From an uncultured Bacteroidales bacterium (GTDB lineage Bacteria; Bacteroidota; Bacteroidia; Bacteroidales; Paludibacteraceae): 6,989 bases of DNA. Shown here in pieces: positions 1-6,447 of the stretch. The stretch is taken from the NCBI GenBank assembly GCA_937885465.1, contig CAKZZM010000192.1:1-6989 (forward strand), in the 5' to 3' direction. A model generated the notes under the pieces. It saw only the letters and a list, made by a program, of their open reading frames with translations, did no database searches and had not been told where the DNA came from. How positions within the stretch are numbered: position 1 is the stretch's first letter; each line of letters opens with the position of its first letter. The position numbers and the translations under genes were made by a program.

Positions 1-1
1 C

Positions 2-610
2 TGCCACATCCTTTCGTGCGAAGGGGATGCGGTGATTATTGATTGCGGCTCATATACTGACTACGAAGAAAGTCGCATCGAGCAATATATCAAAGATAAA
101 CAACTGAAACCTATTGCTCACCTGCTTACACACGGACATCTTGACCATATCTTCGGCGCAAAATGGGTATTTGAGAGATACGGACTGCTGCCGTATATCC
201 ACCCGCTTGATATTGAACAATATTTAGGGATAAGCACTCAGGCGGAGATGTTTAGCGTGCCGCTTAGCACTGATTCACTGCGGCGATATAACACGCTTGA
301 CCATAATTTTCGCATTCGACTGAAAGACCACACAATCACTTTCCTACATACTCCAGGGCACTCAGAGGGAAGCGTGTGTTATCTTGTTACCGCTTCTGAA
401 ACAGATACCACTTTACCCCTTATTCTTTTCTCAGGTGATACACTTTTCCACCAAGGCTTTGGCAGAACCGACCTTCCGGGCGGGAATGCAGGGTTACTCT
501 ACCGCTCGCTGGAAACTATTATGCAGTTACCACCCGCCACTATCGTTTACCCCGGACACGGATACCCGACAACAATAGAAGCGGAGAGAGCCTTCCTCCG
601 CTTCGTATAA
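2..610 (+). CDS. MBL-fold metallo-hydrolase, glyoxalase II-like (5' end missing)
   Basis: Probable zinc-dependent hydrolase of the metallo-beta-lactamase fold, in the glyoxalase II/YcbL-like group that acts on thioesters or related small molecules in the cytoplasm. The reading frame is open from the left edge, giving 202 residues starting CHILSCEGDAVIIDCG, so roughly 15 to 25 N-terminal residues lie outside. A GTG at position 32 is in frame but falls inside the first beta strands (VIIDCG) and is not a credible start. Metal ligands are visible: THGHLDH at residues 43-49, the His of TPGHSEGS (about 120), the Asp of SGDTLF (about 146) and the His of YPGHG (about 186). The GRTD after the bridging Asp is typical of this group. 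It ends 40 bp from coaX, which converges on it. The fold is certain from the motifs; the substrate is not known. Confidence 0.9.
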   Translation, partial: CHILSCEGDAVIIDCGSYTDYEESRIEQYIKDKQLKPIAHLLTHGHLDHIFGAKWVFERYGLLPYIHPLDIEQYLGISTQAEMFSVPLSTDSLRRYNTLDHNFRIRLKDHTITFLHTPGHSEGSVCYLVTASETDTTLPLILFSGDTLFHQGFGRTDLPGGNAGLLYRSLETIMQLPPATIVYPGHGYPTTIEAERAFLRFV

Positions 611-650
611 TAATCACCATAGGGTAAACCGTTCCGACAGTTTGTAAACA

Positions 651-1397
651 CTAATCACCCGATTTCTCAATATTGTAAGCCAATATTCTGTTAAGTCCTA
701 TAAGCACAAGATTTCTCTCTTGGCGCATCGGAATTCTCACATTCGCCGCTATATATGACGCATTACCACCGGTCAGGAAAGTGGTGTAATGCCCTACCCT
801 CTTTTGCAGCGTTCGCATATACCCCTCAACCTCATACTTAACGCCTCTTACTACTCCGGCAAGAATGGCATCGTTAGTATTCTTCCCAAATAAGGGAATA
901 AGTTGTTTCTCACCAAGTTCAACAAGCGGAAGTTTCTTTGTCTGGTTTTTCAGCGACACGAATCGCATTTTCATTCCGGGAGCAATATTGCCGCCCATAT
1001 AAGAATTATCCGCCGATACAAAATCGTAAGTAATGGCAGAGCCAGAGTCAATAATCAGCAAATTCTCGTCCGGCTGCAAGTAATTTGCGCCAACTGCTGC
1101 TGCCAACCGATCTTGACCTAAGGTATAAGGGGTATCATAACAATTACTTATCGGTACGGGAGTGTTATGGTCAAAGACTACAAAAAAATTCGTTCTTCGA
1201 TGAAGAACATTGATTACAGCAGGCTCTATATTCACCACAGATGACAAGATACTATTCTCCACCGAGTACAAATCGCATAATTTCTCCACCTCGTTAGAGA
1301 AGAACGCCTTATAGATAAAATGGTTCACTAACCTGCCGTCATCGGCAAAGATGGCGACCTTAGTCCTACTATTCCCTTGATCTATACAGAGATTCAT
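651..1397 (-). CDS. coaX: Type III pantothenate kinase
   Basis: Phosphorylates pantothenate with ATP, the first step of coenzyme A synthesis, in the cytoplasm; type III enzymes of the ASKHA fold need a monovalent cation and resist CoA feedback (family knowledge). The 248-aa length fits the family. Motifs in order: the phosphate loop DQGNSRTK at 6-13, GQDR at 94-97 carrying the probable catalytic Asp96, DSGSAIT at 117-123, GGNIAPG at 135-141, GKNTNDAILAG at 171-181 and the C-terminal FLTGGNA at 207-213. I chose the ATG at 1397 because it gives the family-standard beginning MNLCIDQGN; a GTG at 1418 would add seven residues without a counterpart in the family. The region upstream holds the inverted-repeat element, and I find no TAnnTTTG promoter there, so how it is transcribed is open. 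Confidence 0.95.
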   Translation of the reverse strand: MNLCIDQGNSRTKVAIFADDGRLVNHFIYKAFFSNEVEKLCDLYSVENSILSSVVNIEPAVINVLHRRTNFFVVFDHNTPVPISNCYDTPYTLGQDRLAAAVGANYLQPDENLLIIDSGSAITYDFVSADNSYMGGNIAPGMKMRFVSLKNQTKKLPLVELGEKQLIPLFGKNTNDAILAGVVRGVKYEVEGYMRTLQKRVGHYTTFLTGGNASYIAANVRIPMRQERNLVLIGLNRILAYNIEKSGD

Positions 1398-1419
1398 AAT
1401 AAACGGCCTCACTACCACA

Positions 1420-1590
1420 TTAACCCGAAACGGTCATTAGCGTTTTGATGATTATGGTTTTATTTTTGATTAGATTTTTTGCCGGTTTGATGGCGCAATG
1501 GGGTTCCATTGTAACTGAAAAGCGGTAAAAAAGATGACTAAAAGAAAGCCTTGTAAGCGCAAAATGGTCTAATGACCGTTTTGGGATTAA
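1420..1590. repeat. ~170-bp imperfect inverted-repeat element upstream of coaX (MITE-like or structured RNA)
   Basis: The outer arms read CCCGAAACGGTCATTAG (1424-1440) and CTAATGACCGTTTTGGG (1569-1585), inverted copies with one difference. Both are flanked by TTAA (1420-1423 and 1587-1590). Symmetry continues inward: 1456-1488 aligns with the complement of 1518-1549 at roughly two thirds identity, including two six-T/A blocks and CCG. The centre is a perfect 6-bp hairpin, CAATGG-GGTT-CCATTG (1496-1511), whose midpoint coincides with the midpoint of the outer arms. The whole stretch is therefore one decayed long palindrome. No protein frame of interest lies in it. A non-autonomous transposable element with a TTAA target, or a structured leader or RNA, are both possible; nothing here decides between them. 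Confidence 0.6.
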
Positions 1591-1598
1591 TAGTATTC

Positions 1599-1633
1599 AA
1601 AAAAAAATCCGCCACCTTGGGAGCGGATTTTTT
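1599..1633 (-). terminator. Rho-independent terminator after the lipoprotein gene
   Basis: On the minus strand a TCCGC/GCGGA stem (1608-1612 with 1623-1627), extended by six A-T pairs, has a 10-nt loop and is followed by an uninterrupted run of nine T. It sits 18 bp after the lipoprotein stop codon. On the plus strand the same hairpin is followed by six T, so it may work in both directions. Confidence 0.85.
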
Positions 1634-1650
1634 GTTTGTAGAGATGTCGA

Positions 1651-1854
1651 TTATTCAGCAACCTCAACAGCCTCTTCAACAGCCTCCTCTACGACAACCT
1701 CCTCAGCAGGAGCAGCCTCTTCAGCAACTTCCTCTACTACAACTTCCTCTACAGGAGCAGCCTGCTCTTCGCAGCAAGCTTTCTTGTCATCAGCCTTCTT
1801 GCCGCAAGCAACAACACAAGCAGCAACAGCCAAAATCATAAGTACTTTTTTCAT
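1651..1854 (-). CDS. Small acidic repeat lipoprotein
   Basis: A 67-aa predicted lipoprotein of unknown function. It starts with MKK and a hydrophobic stretch (residues 4-16) ending in the lipobox VVAC, so Cys17 should be lipidated after signal peptidase II cleavage. The mature part is only about 51 residues: a lysine- and aspartate-rich linker (GKKADDKK), a CC pair at 27-28, then a low-complexity tail made of Ala, Val and Glu. The tail is two 15-residue near-identical units, AAPVEEVVVEEVAEE (32-46) and AAPAEEVVVEEAVEE (47-61). A compact signal, a candidate promoter upstream and a strong terminator downstream suggest a separately transcribed, possibly abundant surface or periplasmic protein. 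The frame is credible because of the lipobox and its placement between promoter and terminator, although low composition complexity makes homology searches unreliable. Confidence 0.8.
   Translation of the reverse strand: MKKVLMILAVAACVVACGKKADDKKACCEEQAAPVEEVVVEEVAEEAAPAEEVVVEEAVEEAVEVAE
1672..1761 (-). repeat. Two tandem 45-bp units coding the acidic lipoprotein tail
   Basis: The 45-bp units 1717-1761 and 1672-1716 encode AAPVEEVVVEEVAEE and AAPAEEVVVEEAVEE. The in-frame period means copy number could change by slippage or recombination without breaking the protein. Confidence 0.7.
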
Positions 1855-1941
1855 GATTGTAAATTGTTTAATTAAACATTTATTTGGTTATCTGTTATGC
1901 ATCAGCAATAAATTGTACTTATCCATATCAAAAACCGACAA

Positions 1942-1975
1942 CAAAATTACTACTTTTTTTTTATATACATACAAA
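1942..1975 (-). promoter_or_regulatory. Candidate Bacteroidota promoter for the lipoprotein gene
   Basis: On the minus strand TAATTTTG (1949-1942) matches the Bacteroidota -7 consensus TAnnTTTG, and TTTG lies upstream at 1975-1972. The 22-bp gap is slightly longer than the usual 19 to 21. The implied 5' leader is about 80 nt. The surroundings are very AT-rich, so a chance match is possible. Confidence 0.4.
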
Positions 1976-2034
1976 ATTTGCAAAAAAAAGCAAAAAAAAA
2001 TTAATTTTCACGAACCTTTTACGCATTTTATGAT

Positions 2035-2073
2035 TTTAAACGGCATTTAAACGACATTTAAACGACATTTAAA
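2035..2073. repeat. Four TTTAAA boxes with an 11-bp period
   Basis: TTTAAA occurs at 2035, 2046, 2057 and 2068, with three consecutive 11-bp units CGRCATTTAAA (2041-2073). The spacing is about one helical turn, so the boxes lie on one face of DNA. They sit between the ligase stop and the lipoprotein gene, about 190 bp upstream of the latter. A curved upstream element or a multi-site protein-binding region is possible; simple tandem duplication is the minimal explanation. Confidence 0.6.
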
Positions 2074-2165
2074 CAGCGTTGCAAGAGCGATGTAAACACT
2101 ATATCCACATTGCGAATGATGCCATTGCTGACACTCTCACTAACAATAGCATCGGTAAATACCGC

Positions 2166-3980
2166 TCAATCACCCATATTGGGCGTATAAAGATAACGCT
2201 TAATTGATTTTTTAGGCGTCTTCTCAAACTCGTGAGGGTAAATCTTAATCTTGCTTATCTGCTCATACGATGCCAACTGCGCATTCACCTCTTTCCTGTT
2301 CTGCTCCAGCATCTCGTGCAGTTGTTCGTTAGTAATATGCAAGGTGTCCACCGCTTCCATATCGGGATAGACAAGGGCTATCAGTTGGTCGTTTTGCTGC
2401 ATCACAATCGACTCTGCGATGTAAGGCATATTATCTAATTTCTCTTCCAACTCTTCGGGATAGATATTTTGCCCTGACGGGCCGAGCAGCATAGTCTTGT
2501 TGCGACCTTTTATATATACCACTCCATCAATCAGCTGTCCGAGGTCGCCCGTCTTTAGCCAGCCATCTTCGGTGAAGGTGGCGGCAGTAGCCTCATCGTT
2601 ATGATAATAACCGAGCATTACATTCTCGCCTCTCACTTCTAACTCTCCCACCCCGTTCTCATTAGCATTGCTCACACGAACCTCCATCAGTGGCAGAACC
2701 TTACCGCAAGACATGGGTATAAACTCATCAAACTGCGAGAAAGAGATTAGTGGAGCACACTCCGTCATTCCGTAACCAACGGTGAGAGGGAAGTGTATCC
2801 TACAAAAAAAAGCCTCAACCTCTGAGTTAATAGGTGCACCACCGATGATAATCTGCGTAAACTCGCCACCGAAAGCGCTTATTAGCTTTTTTTTGATTGA
2901 CATAAGCATCGCTTCCGACAAACCCGGCACTGCAAACACCCAACTCTTGCGACGATCATTCAAAACAGGAAGAATAATCTTTTTATATATCTTCTCGATA
3001 ATAAGAGGCACTGTGAATATTGTTGTCGGCTTTATCTCTGAAAAAGCCTTCATCAAAATATTTGCCGACAATGGTCTGCCATAATAGCATGTGTAGCCGC
3101 CGGCGCAAAAACCGCAGAGAAAATCGAAAGCACAGCCGTAAGCATGAGCAAGAGGCAGGAAACTAAGGAAACGACTCCCCTGATAACTTATTTTGGTACT
3201 CAACCCGAAATTCACTACTGCTGCTAAGGCATTAAGAGGCGTAACCACTCCTTTAGAGAAGCCCGTTGTACCGGAAGTGTAGTTGATTGAGCCAACCTCG
3301 CTGTTATCACGATAGTCATAGCGAACCATATCCTTATGAAACGACTCTCCGTATTTCTCTTTGAAAAGACTATCTATTGTTTGAGCCTCAATCTCTTTCT
3401 CGTTGATAACAGGTTTAACAGTCGGCACATCTATAGGAATATCTAATTCAGCAATAGTTTCCTTGTCTTTATTTTTCTTCTGTGCCCTTCTTGCTGCTCT
3501 CTCTAACGCCCTTATCTCCTTCTCTCGTTCTTTTATCTCCTTTTCTGATAAGGAACAATTCTGCACGGCAAGAGGCTGAAACGAGTTAAGCGAGATGGCC
3601 GCCATCAACTCCGGCATCTCATGCATATCAAGTGTTTCCCAAAAGGCATCACCGGCAAAGAGCAAGCGCGAACCTGAGTGGTTTATGATATGCGTTACAT
3701 CCGTCGGCTTAAAATCTTGCAAAATAGGCACAACTACAGCACCGTACGTCATAATACCTATATATGCCATAGCCCAGTTACTGCTGTTTCTGCCTATCAG
3801 CGCAATGCAATCACCTTTTTCTATACCGCATTGACGCAACAAAAGGTGGATCTTCTCCACCCTTTCCGCTACATCACCGTAGGTATAGACCTTCTCGTGA
3901 CCATAATCAGACATTGCAGGACACGACCAATGCAAGCGAACCGCATCCTCCAAGTATCTTATCATATTATCTTGCAACAT
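2166..3980 (-). CDS. AMP-dependent acyl ligase (long-chain fatty acid-CoA ligase family)
   Basis: Adenylate-forming enzyme of the ANL superfamily that activates a carboxylic acid, probably a fatty acid, with ATP and then usually passes it to CoA. Motifs in the 604-aa protein: P-loop YTSGTTGFSKG at 234-244, GYGMTECAP at 402-410, KTGDLG at 476-481, KGRNK at 491-495 and QNIYPEELE at 504-512. A very charged, likely helical insertion lies at about 145-200, before the P-loop. The C-terminal motif is TPKKSIKR (588-595), where the usual catalytic Lys position aligns with Ser592. I chose the ATG at 3980, 4 nt after the stop of the upstream gene; an upstream ATG at 4076 would add 32 residues, overlap that gene by about 90 bp and has no family-like sequence. 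No signal peptide or membrane segment is evident. Substrate is unknown, and acyl-CoA versus acyl-AMP or acyl-carrier transfer is not decided. Confidence 0.9.
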   Translation of the reverse strand: MLQDNMIRYLEDAVRLHWSCPAMSDYGHEKVYTYGDVAERVEKIHLLLRQCGIEKGDCIALIGRNSSNWAMAYIGIMTYGAVVVPILQDFKPTDVTHIINHSGSRLLFAGDAFWETLDMHEMPELMAAISLNSFQPLAVQNCSLSEKEIKEREKEIRALERAARRAQKKNKDKETIAELDIPIDVPTVKPVINEKEIEAQTIDSLFKEKYGESFHKDMVRYDYRDNSEVGSINYTSGTTGFSKGVVTPLNALAAVVNFGLSTKISYQGSRFLSFLPLAHAYGCAFDFLCGFCAGGYTCYYGRPLSANILMKAFSEIKPTTIFTVPLIIEKIYKKIILPVLNDRRKSWVFAVPGLSEAMLMSIKKKLISAFGGEFTQIIIGGAPINSEVEAFFCRIHFPLTVGYGMTECAPLISFSQFDEFIPMSCGKVLPLMEVRVSNANENGVGELEVRGENVMLGYYHNDEATAATFTEDGWLKTGDLGQLIDGVVYIKGRNKTMLLGPSGQNIYPEELEEKLDNMPYIAESIVMQQNDQLIALVYPDMEAVDTLHITNEQLHEMLEQNRKEVNAQLASYEQISKIKIYPHEFEKTPKKSIKRYLYTPNMGD

Positions 3981-3984
3981 AACG

Positions 3985-4374
3985 CTACTTTTGTACGGAC
4001 CAAATACTGTCCACAACGAACACACTCTCACCACGCCACGGCAATGCACCATTATACTTCTTATAATGAACCTCAATGGTCTTACCTGTGCAGTGCATCA
4101 GCGAGTCTGCCAACTGCGCGTCACTTACGGAAAAGCGGAATTCGTTCGACTGCACCCCGCCCTGCGCAGCAGCAGTACGTTTCAATCCGCTCTGTATTAT
4201 CTTACCCTCGTAAGTCTTGAAAATAACGCCCTGGCGGGAAAAGTAGTTTAACTCACCTGAGTCTGTTCCCTCAGCGTATGTAAACCAAAACTTAAAATAC
4301 AACCAACCTGCGAGTACTAACACAAGTACCGCCACAACTGAACTGATTGTGATTACTTTACCTTTTTTCGTCAT
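3985..4374 (-). CDS. Membrane-anchored protein of unknown function, ligase partner gene
   Basis: A 129-aa protein with a basic start (MTKKGK), one hydrophobic segment at about 8-30 that is probably an uncleaved N-terminal anchor, and a ~98-residue domain outside the cytoplasm. Recognisable stretches are YAEGTDSGEL (33-42), FSRQGVIFKTYEGKIIQSG (45-63), NEFRFSV (77-83), ADSLMHCTGK (89-98) and LPWRGES (111-117). I believe this pattern recurs in small Bacteroidales proteins that databases call hypothetical or misname as 6-phosphogluconate dehydrogenase; this is from memory and nothing in the sequence resembles a dehydrogenase. The ATG at 4374 is the first available. It lies 4 nt before the acyl ligase, so the two are almost certainly co-transcribed and probably translationally coupled. 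The upstream side is the 28-bp tandem repeat. Function unknown. Confidence 0.85.
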   Translation of the reverse strand: MTKKGKVITISSVVAVLVLVLAGWLYFKFWFTYAEGTDSGELNYFSRQGVIFKTYEGKIIQSGLKRTAAAQGGVQSNEFRFSVSDAQLADSLMHCTGKTIEVHYKKYNGALPWRGESVFVVDSIWSVQK

Positions 4375-4390
4375 AATAAAAAATATTCAA

Positions 4391-4474
4391 TAGTGGAGAA
4401 CGTCTCCGAACGTTTTGGTAGTGGAGAACGTCTCCGAACGTTTTGGTAGTGGAGAACGTCTCCGAACGTTCCGG
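4391..4474. repeat. Three tandem 28-bp repeats with paired GAACGT cores
   Basis: Units at 4391-4418, 4419-4446 and 4447-4474 start TAGTGGAGAACGTCTCCGAA and end CGTTTTGG; the third differs only by CC for TT in the last part. Each holds the direct repeat GAACGT-CTCC-GAACGT, cores 10 bp apart, and the short hairpin GGAGA-ACG-TCTCC. The array fills most of the 109 bp between the HIT gene and the 129-aa protein gene. There are no unique spacers, so it is not a CRISPR array. Confidence 0.9.
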
Positions 4475-4483
4475 TAATTGCGC

Positions 4484-4918
4484 TCATTGATGCGCGATTT
4501 CATTATTTAATTTATCAATTATCTCCTTGTATTCTGCATCAGTAAGATACACCTTGCCCGGGTTCATTTGGAAAGTGCCGCCATAGTCCGGACCGTCAAC
4601 ATACTTAGGGGCAAGATGGAAATGCAGATGGCTCAGTTTGTCGCTATACGCGCCGTAGTTAATCTTCTCTGGATTAAACACTTTCTGCATTGCTCTTGTT
4701 ACTGTCGTCACATCGTCCATGAAAGCATTTCTCTCCTCTGCCGACAACTCATTGAGGTCATTAACATGCCCCTTATACGCGACCAAACATCTGCCGCGAT
4801 AGGTCTGCTCTTTGAATAAGAATGCCCTACTGACTCGCAAGTCACATATCGGTAACATAATAGCCTCACGGGCATCATGCTTGGTGCAATAAATGCACTC
4901 TTTCGGATCTGAATACAT
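4484..4918 (-). CDS. HIT-family nucleotide-binding protein
   Basis: Member of the histidine triad superfamily; these enzymes hydrolyse or transfer nucleotides from phosphoramidates, adenylates or dinucleoside polyphosphates, with the middle His of the triad taking the nucleotidyl group (family knowledge). The triad is HLHFHLA at 97-103 of a 144-aa protein, with His99 as the probable nucleophile. CIYC at 8-11 resembles the N-terminal zinc-binding Cys pair found in many HIT proteins. LVAYKGHVNDLNELSAEE (45-62) is the typical strand and helix preceding the core. The ATG at 4918 is 8 nt after the secreted-protein stop, so the genes are likely co-transcribed. The residues after the triad (KYVDGPDYGG) differ from the usual PR-ending form, so it is not assigned to HinT, GalT or Ap4A hydrolase. 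Its physiological substrate is unknown. Confidence 0.92.
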   Translation of the reverse strand: MYSDPKECIYCTKHDAREAIMLPICDLRVSRAFLFKEQTYRGRCLVAYKGHVNDLNELSAEERNAFMDDVTTVTRAMQKVFNPEKINYGAYSDKLSHLHFHLAPKYVDGPDYGGTFQMNPGKVYLTDAEYKEIIDKLNNEIAHQ

Positions 4919-4926
4919 ATTATCTT

Positions 4927-6444
4927 CTATTTTATTATCTTTTGTATTGCCTTACCTTGCCTTACTATCCACACTCCCTGCGGAAGCATATCTTTTCGAA
5001 GAACCCCCGAGGTGAGTAAACTCCCGTCTATATAATATACTGACACCGGCTCATCCCAATTTATAAACATTACCTGCAATTCTTTCGTCTCCGACATAGC
5101 AGGTGTTGACGAGTAGAAAATATTATCTTGCCCTATTTCCATTACGGGGAACAGCATTAGAGAAGCCGCTGTTGCACTTTTAACATACCGAAGGCGCGCT
5201 TGATATACACCGGAGTCATTTGGATAAACAGTAAAAGCATAGCCACGGCCTACACCATTTTCATCCTCGACGTAGCCGTAATGAATAAAGAGCGAGTGGT
5301 CTTCCAACTCATGCCATGCCCATTTCTGATTATTGTTTTCAAGGCGAGACTGTGCTTTATTATAGCCTATACTGAGATCTGTTTCAACATGCTGAATGGT
5401 AAGACTGTCAGACTCGAAACTTATGAAATACCTGCATGATGAGGGTATCGTTGTTACGTCCAAAAACCATCTGCTTCCACCATTTATTAATGAGCATGAT
5501 TCTAACGGAAGACGATAACTATTTTTTGAGTTCAACATCCCTTCATTAATCATCACACTTTTTGATTCCGACACAAGAGCATATTCACCACTTACGAAAT
5601 TGGTTTGCTGCGGTATTCCATCCATGCGGATAGAATCAGTCGTATATAAAGCGTGAAGAGTAATATCCGACTGCGGATAATACCTATCGCCTACTGATCT
5701 ATACGGCGGACAAACAGATAGGAGCGTCTGCGGCCGCTCTGTCCATCCGAGGAAGAACCATCCCGCACCGGGGTCGCCTATCTGAGGCAGAATAACGCCA
5801 CCCCCCACCTCAGACTCGTGCCTCGGACGACAACGCTCTGCGCTATGAGTATCAAAACTTACTGTATATACAGAGCCCGACGCTAACACATAATCAATAG
5901 TAAATGAGTGAATATATAGCGAATTCTGAGTTGCAACTATGGTTAATCGAATTTCATCGGTTGATACGACTTCATCAAAAGTCTTTTCAATATCAACATA
6001 ATTGGTACTATAACTTCCGTTCCATGCAACATCGTTAAAACCATTTTCCTCTATTTCCCATACCTGCCTGCCGCCTGCTGCCATCTGCAAATATCCTGCA
6101 CCGCCCTGACTATTCGACTTCATTGACAGCGTTACCTTTTCAATTCTACCCGCCGGCATATCGTCAATAGTTAACACCGCCGTATCGCCTGCACACAGTC
6201 TTTCTTTGTAGTGAGTACTCTGATATTGAAAATAGTCAATTACGGCATCTTCGGGCACATCGCCATCAGCCGATACCGCATTATATGCCGACACCGTCAA
6301 AACCATTTGCTCCGCTTGCATCGCCACAACAGACAACAGCAGACAAAAAAGAGAAATAAGAGGACGCACACTGAACAATTGCGAACGAGTGCGACAGAAA
6401 GTGGAGAACGTCTCCGAACGTTCTAAGTGGAAATAGCTACACAT
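4927..6444 (-). CDS. Secreted multidomain protein with an InlB-like beta repeat
   Basis: Exported 505-aa protein of unknown role. A signal peptide is clear at about 26-44 (VRPLISLFCLLLSVVAMQA, cleavage probably before EQM). Residues about 46-187 form a beta-rich domain ending NSLYIHSFTIDYV. Residues 193-267 (YTVSFDTHS, GWFFLGWTERP, DITLHALYT) match the pattern of InlB-type beta-grasp repeats common in Bacteroidota surface proteins. Residues about 285-435 are a further beta-rich region I cannot name. The end (SVYYIDGSLLTSG, LPQGVWIVRQGK, IIK) resembles a degenerate type IX secretion type A sorting tail. I kept the ATG at 6444, 3 nt after the upstream stop, but its first 25 residues include eight encoded by a dispersed repeat. 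GTG at 6369 or TTG at 6378 would give a compact signal peptide and may be the real start. Confidence 0.85.
   Translation of the reverse strand: MCSYFHLERSETFSTFCRTRSQLFSVRPLISLFCLLLSVVAMQAEQMVLTVSAYNAVSADGDVPEDAVIDYFQYQSTHYKERLCAGDTAVLTIDDMPAGRIEKVTLSMKSNSQGGAGYLQMAAGGRQVWEIEENGFNDVAWNGSYSTNYVDIEKTFDEVVSTDEIRLTIVATQNSLYIHSFTIDYVLASGSVYTVSFDTHSAERCRPRHESEVGGGVILPQIGDPGAGWFFLGWTERPQTLLSVCPPYRSVGDRYYPQSDITLHALYTTDSIRMDGIPQQTNFVSGEYALVSESKSVMINEGMLNSKNSYRLPLESCSLINGGSRWFLDVTTIPSSCRYFISFESDSLTIQHVETDLSIGYNKAQSRLENNNQKWAWHELEDHSLFIHYGYVEDENGVGRGYAFTVYPNDSGVYQARLRYVKSATAASLMLFPVMEIGQDNIFYSSTPAMSETKELQVMFINWDEPVSVYYIDGSLLTSGVLRKDMLPQGVWIVRQGKAIQKIIK
6400..6424. repeat. Dispersed fourth copy of the GAACGT repeat
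   Basis: AGTGGAGAACGTCTCCGAAC followed by GTTCT matches the 28-bp unit over 23 bp, in the same orientation as the tandem array almost 2 kb away. Like the third tandem unit it carries the perfect palindrome GAACGTTC. It overlaps the possible N-terminal codons 8-15 (ERSETFST) of the secreted protein. Confidence 0.85.
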
Positions 6445-6447
6445 AGG

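Larger units (their letters stand above)
1855..2165. other. 311-bp AT-rich intergenic region, lipoprotein to ligase
   Basis: Besides the promoter candidate and the TTTAAA array, it contains long A and T tracts (about 1951-2000) and a 10-bp inverted repeat with one mismatch (2118-2127 with 2144-2153, 16-nt loop) just after the ligase stop. That hairpin has no T run on the minus strand, so it is not a convincing terminator. I see no coding frame of interest. Confidence 0.5.

Noticed and set aside
1572..1841. Plus-strand frame rich in Gln and Pro (89 codons)
   Set aside because: It is the antisense of the repetitive lipoprotein gene and crosses its terminator; the composition comes from the complementary repeats.
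2118..2153. Hairpin after the ligase stop as a terminator
   Set aside because: Ten-base arms with one mismatch and a 16-nt loop, but no T run on the minus strand.
3981..4076. Upstream ATG extending the acyl ligase by 32 residues
   Set aside because: It would overlap the upstream gene by about 90 bp, while ATG 3980 sits 4 nt after that gene's stop and gives a normal family start.
3678..4220. Plus-strand 180-codon frame
   Set aside because: It runs antisense to the ligase and the 129-aa protein, both supported by motifs and tight spacing; its sequence shows no domain.
4391..4474. Possible CRISPR array from three regular 28-bp repeats
   Set aside because: The units are directly adjacent with no unique spacers, and no cas gene is in the window.
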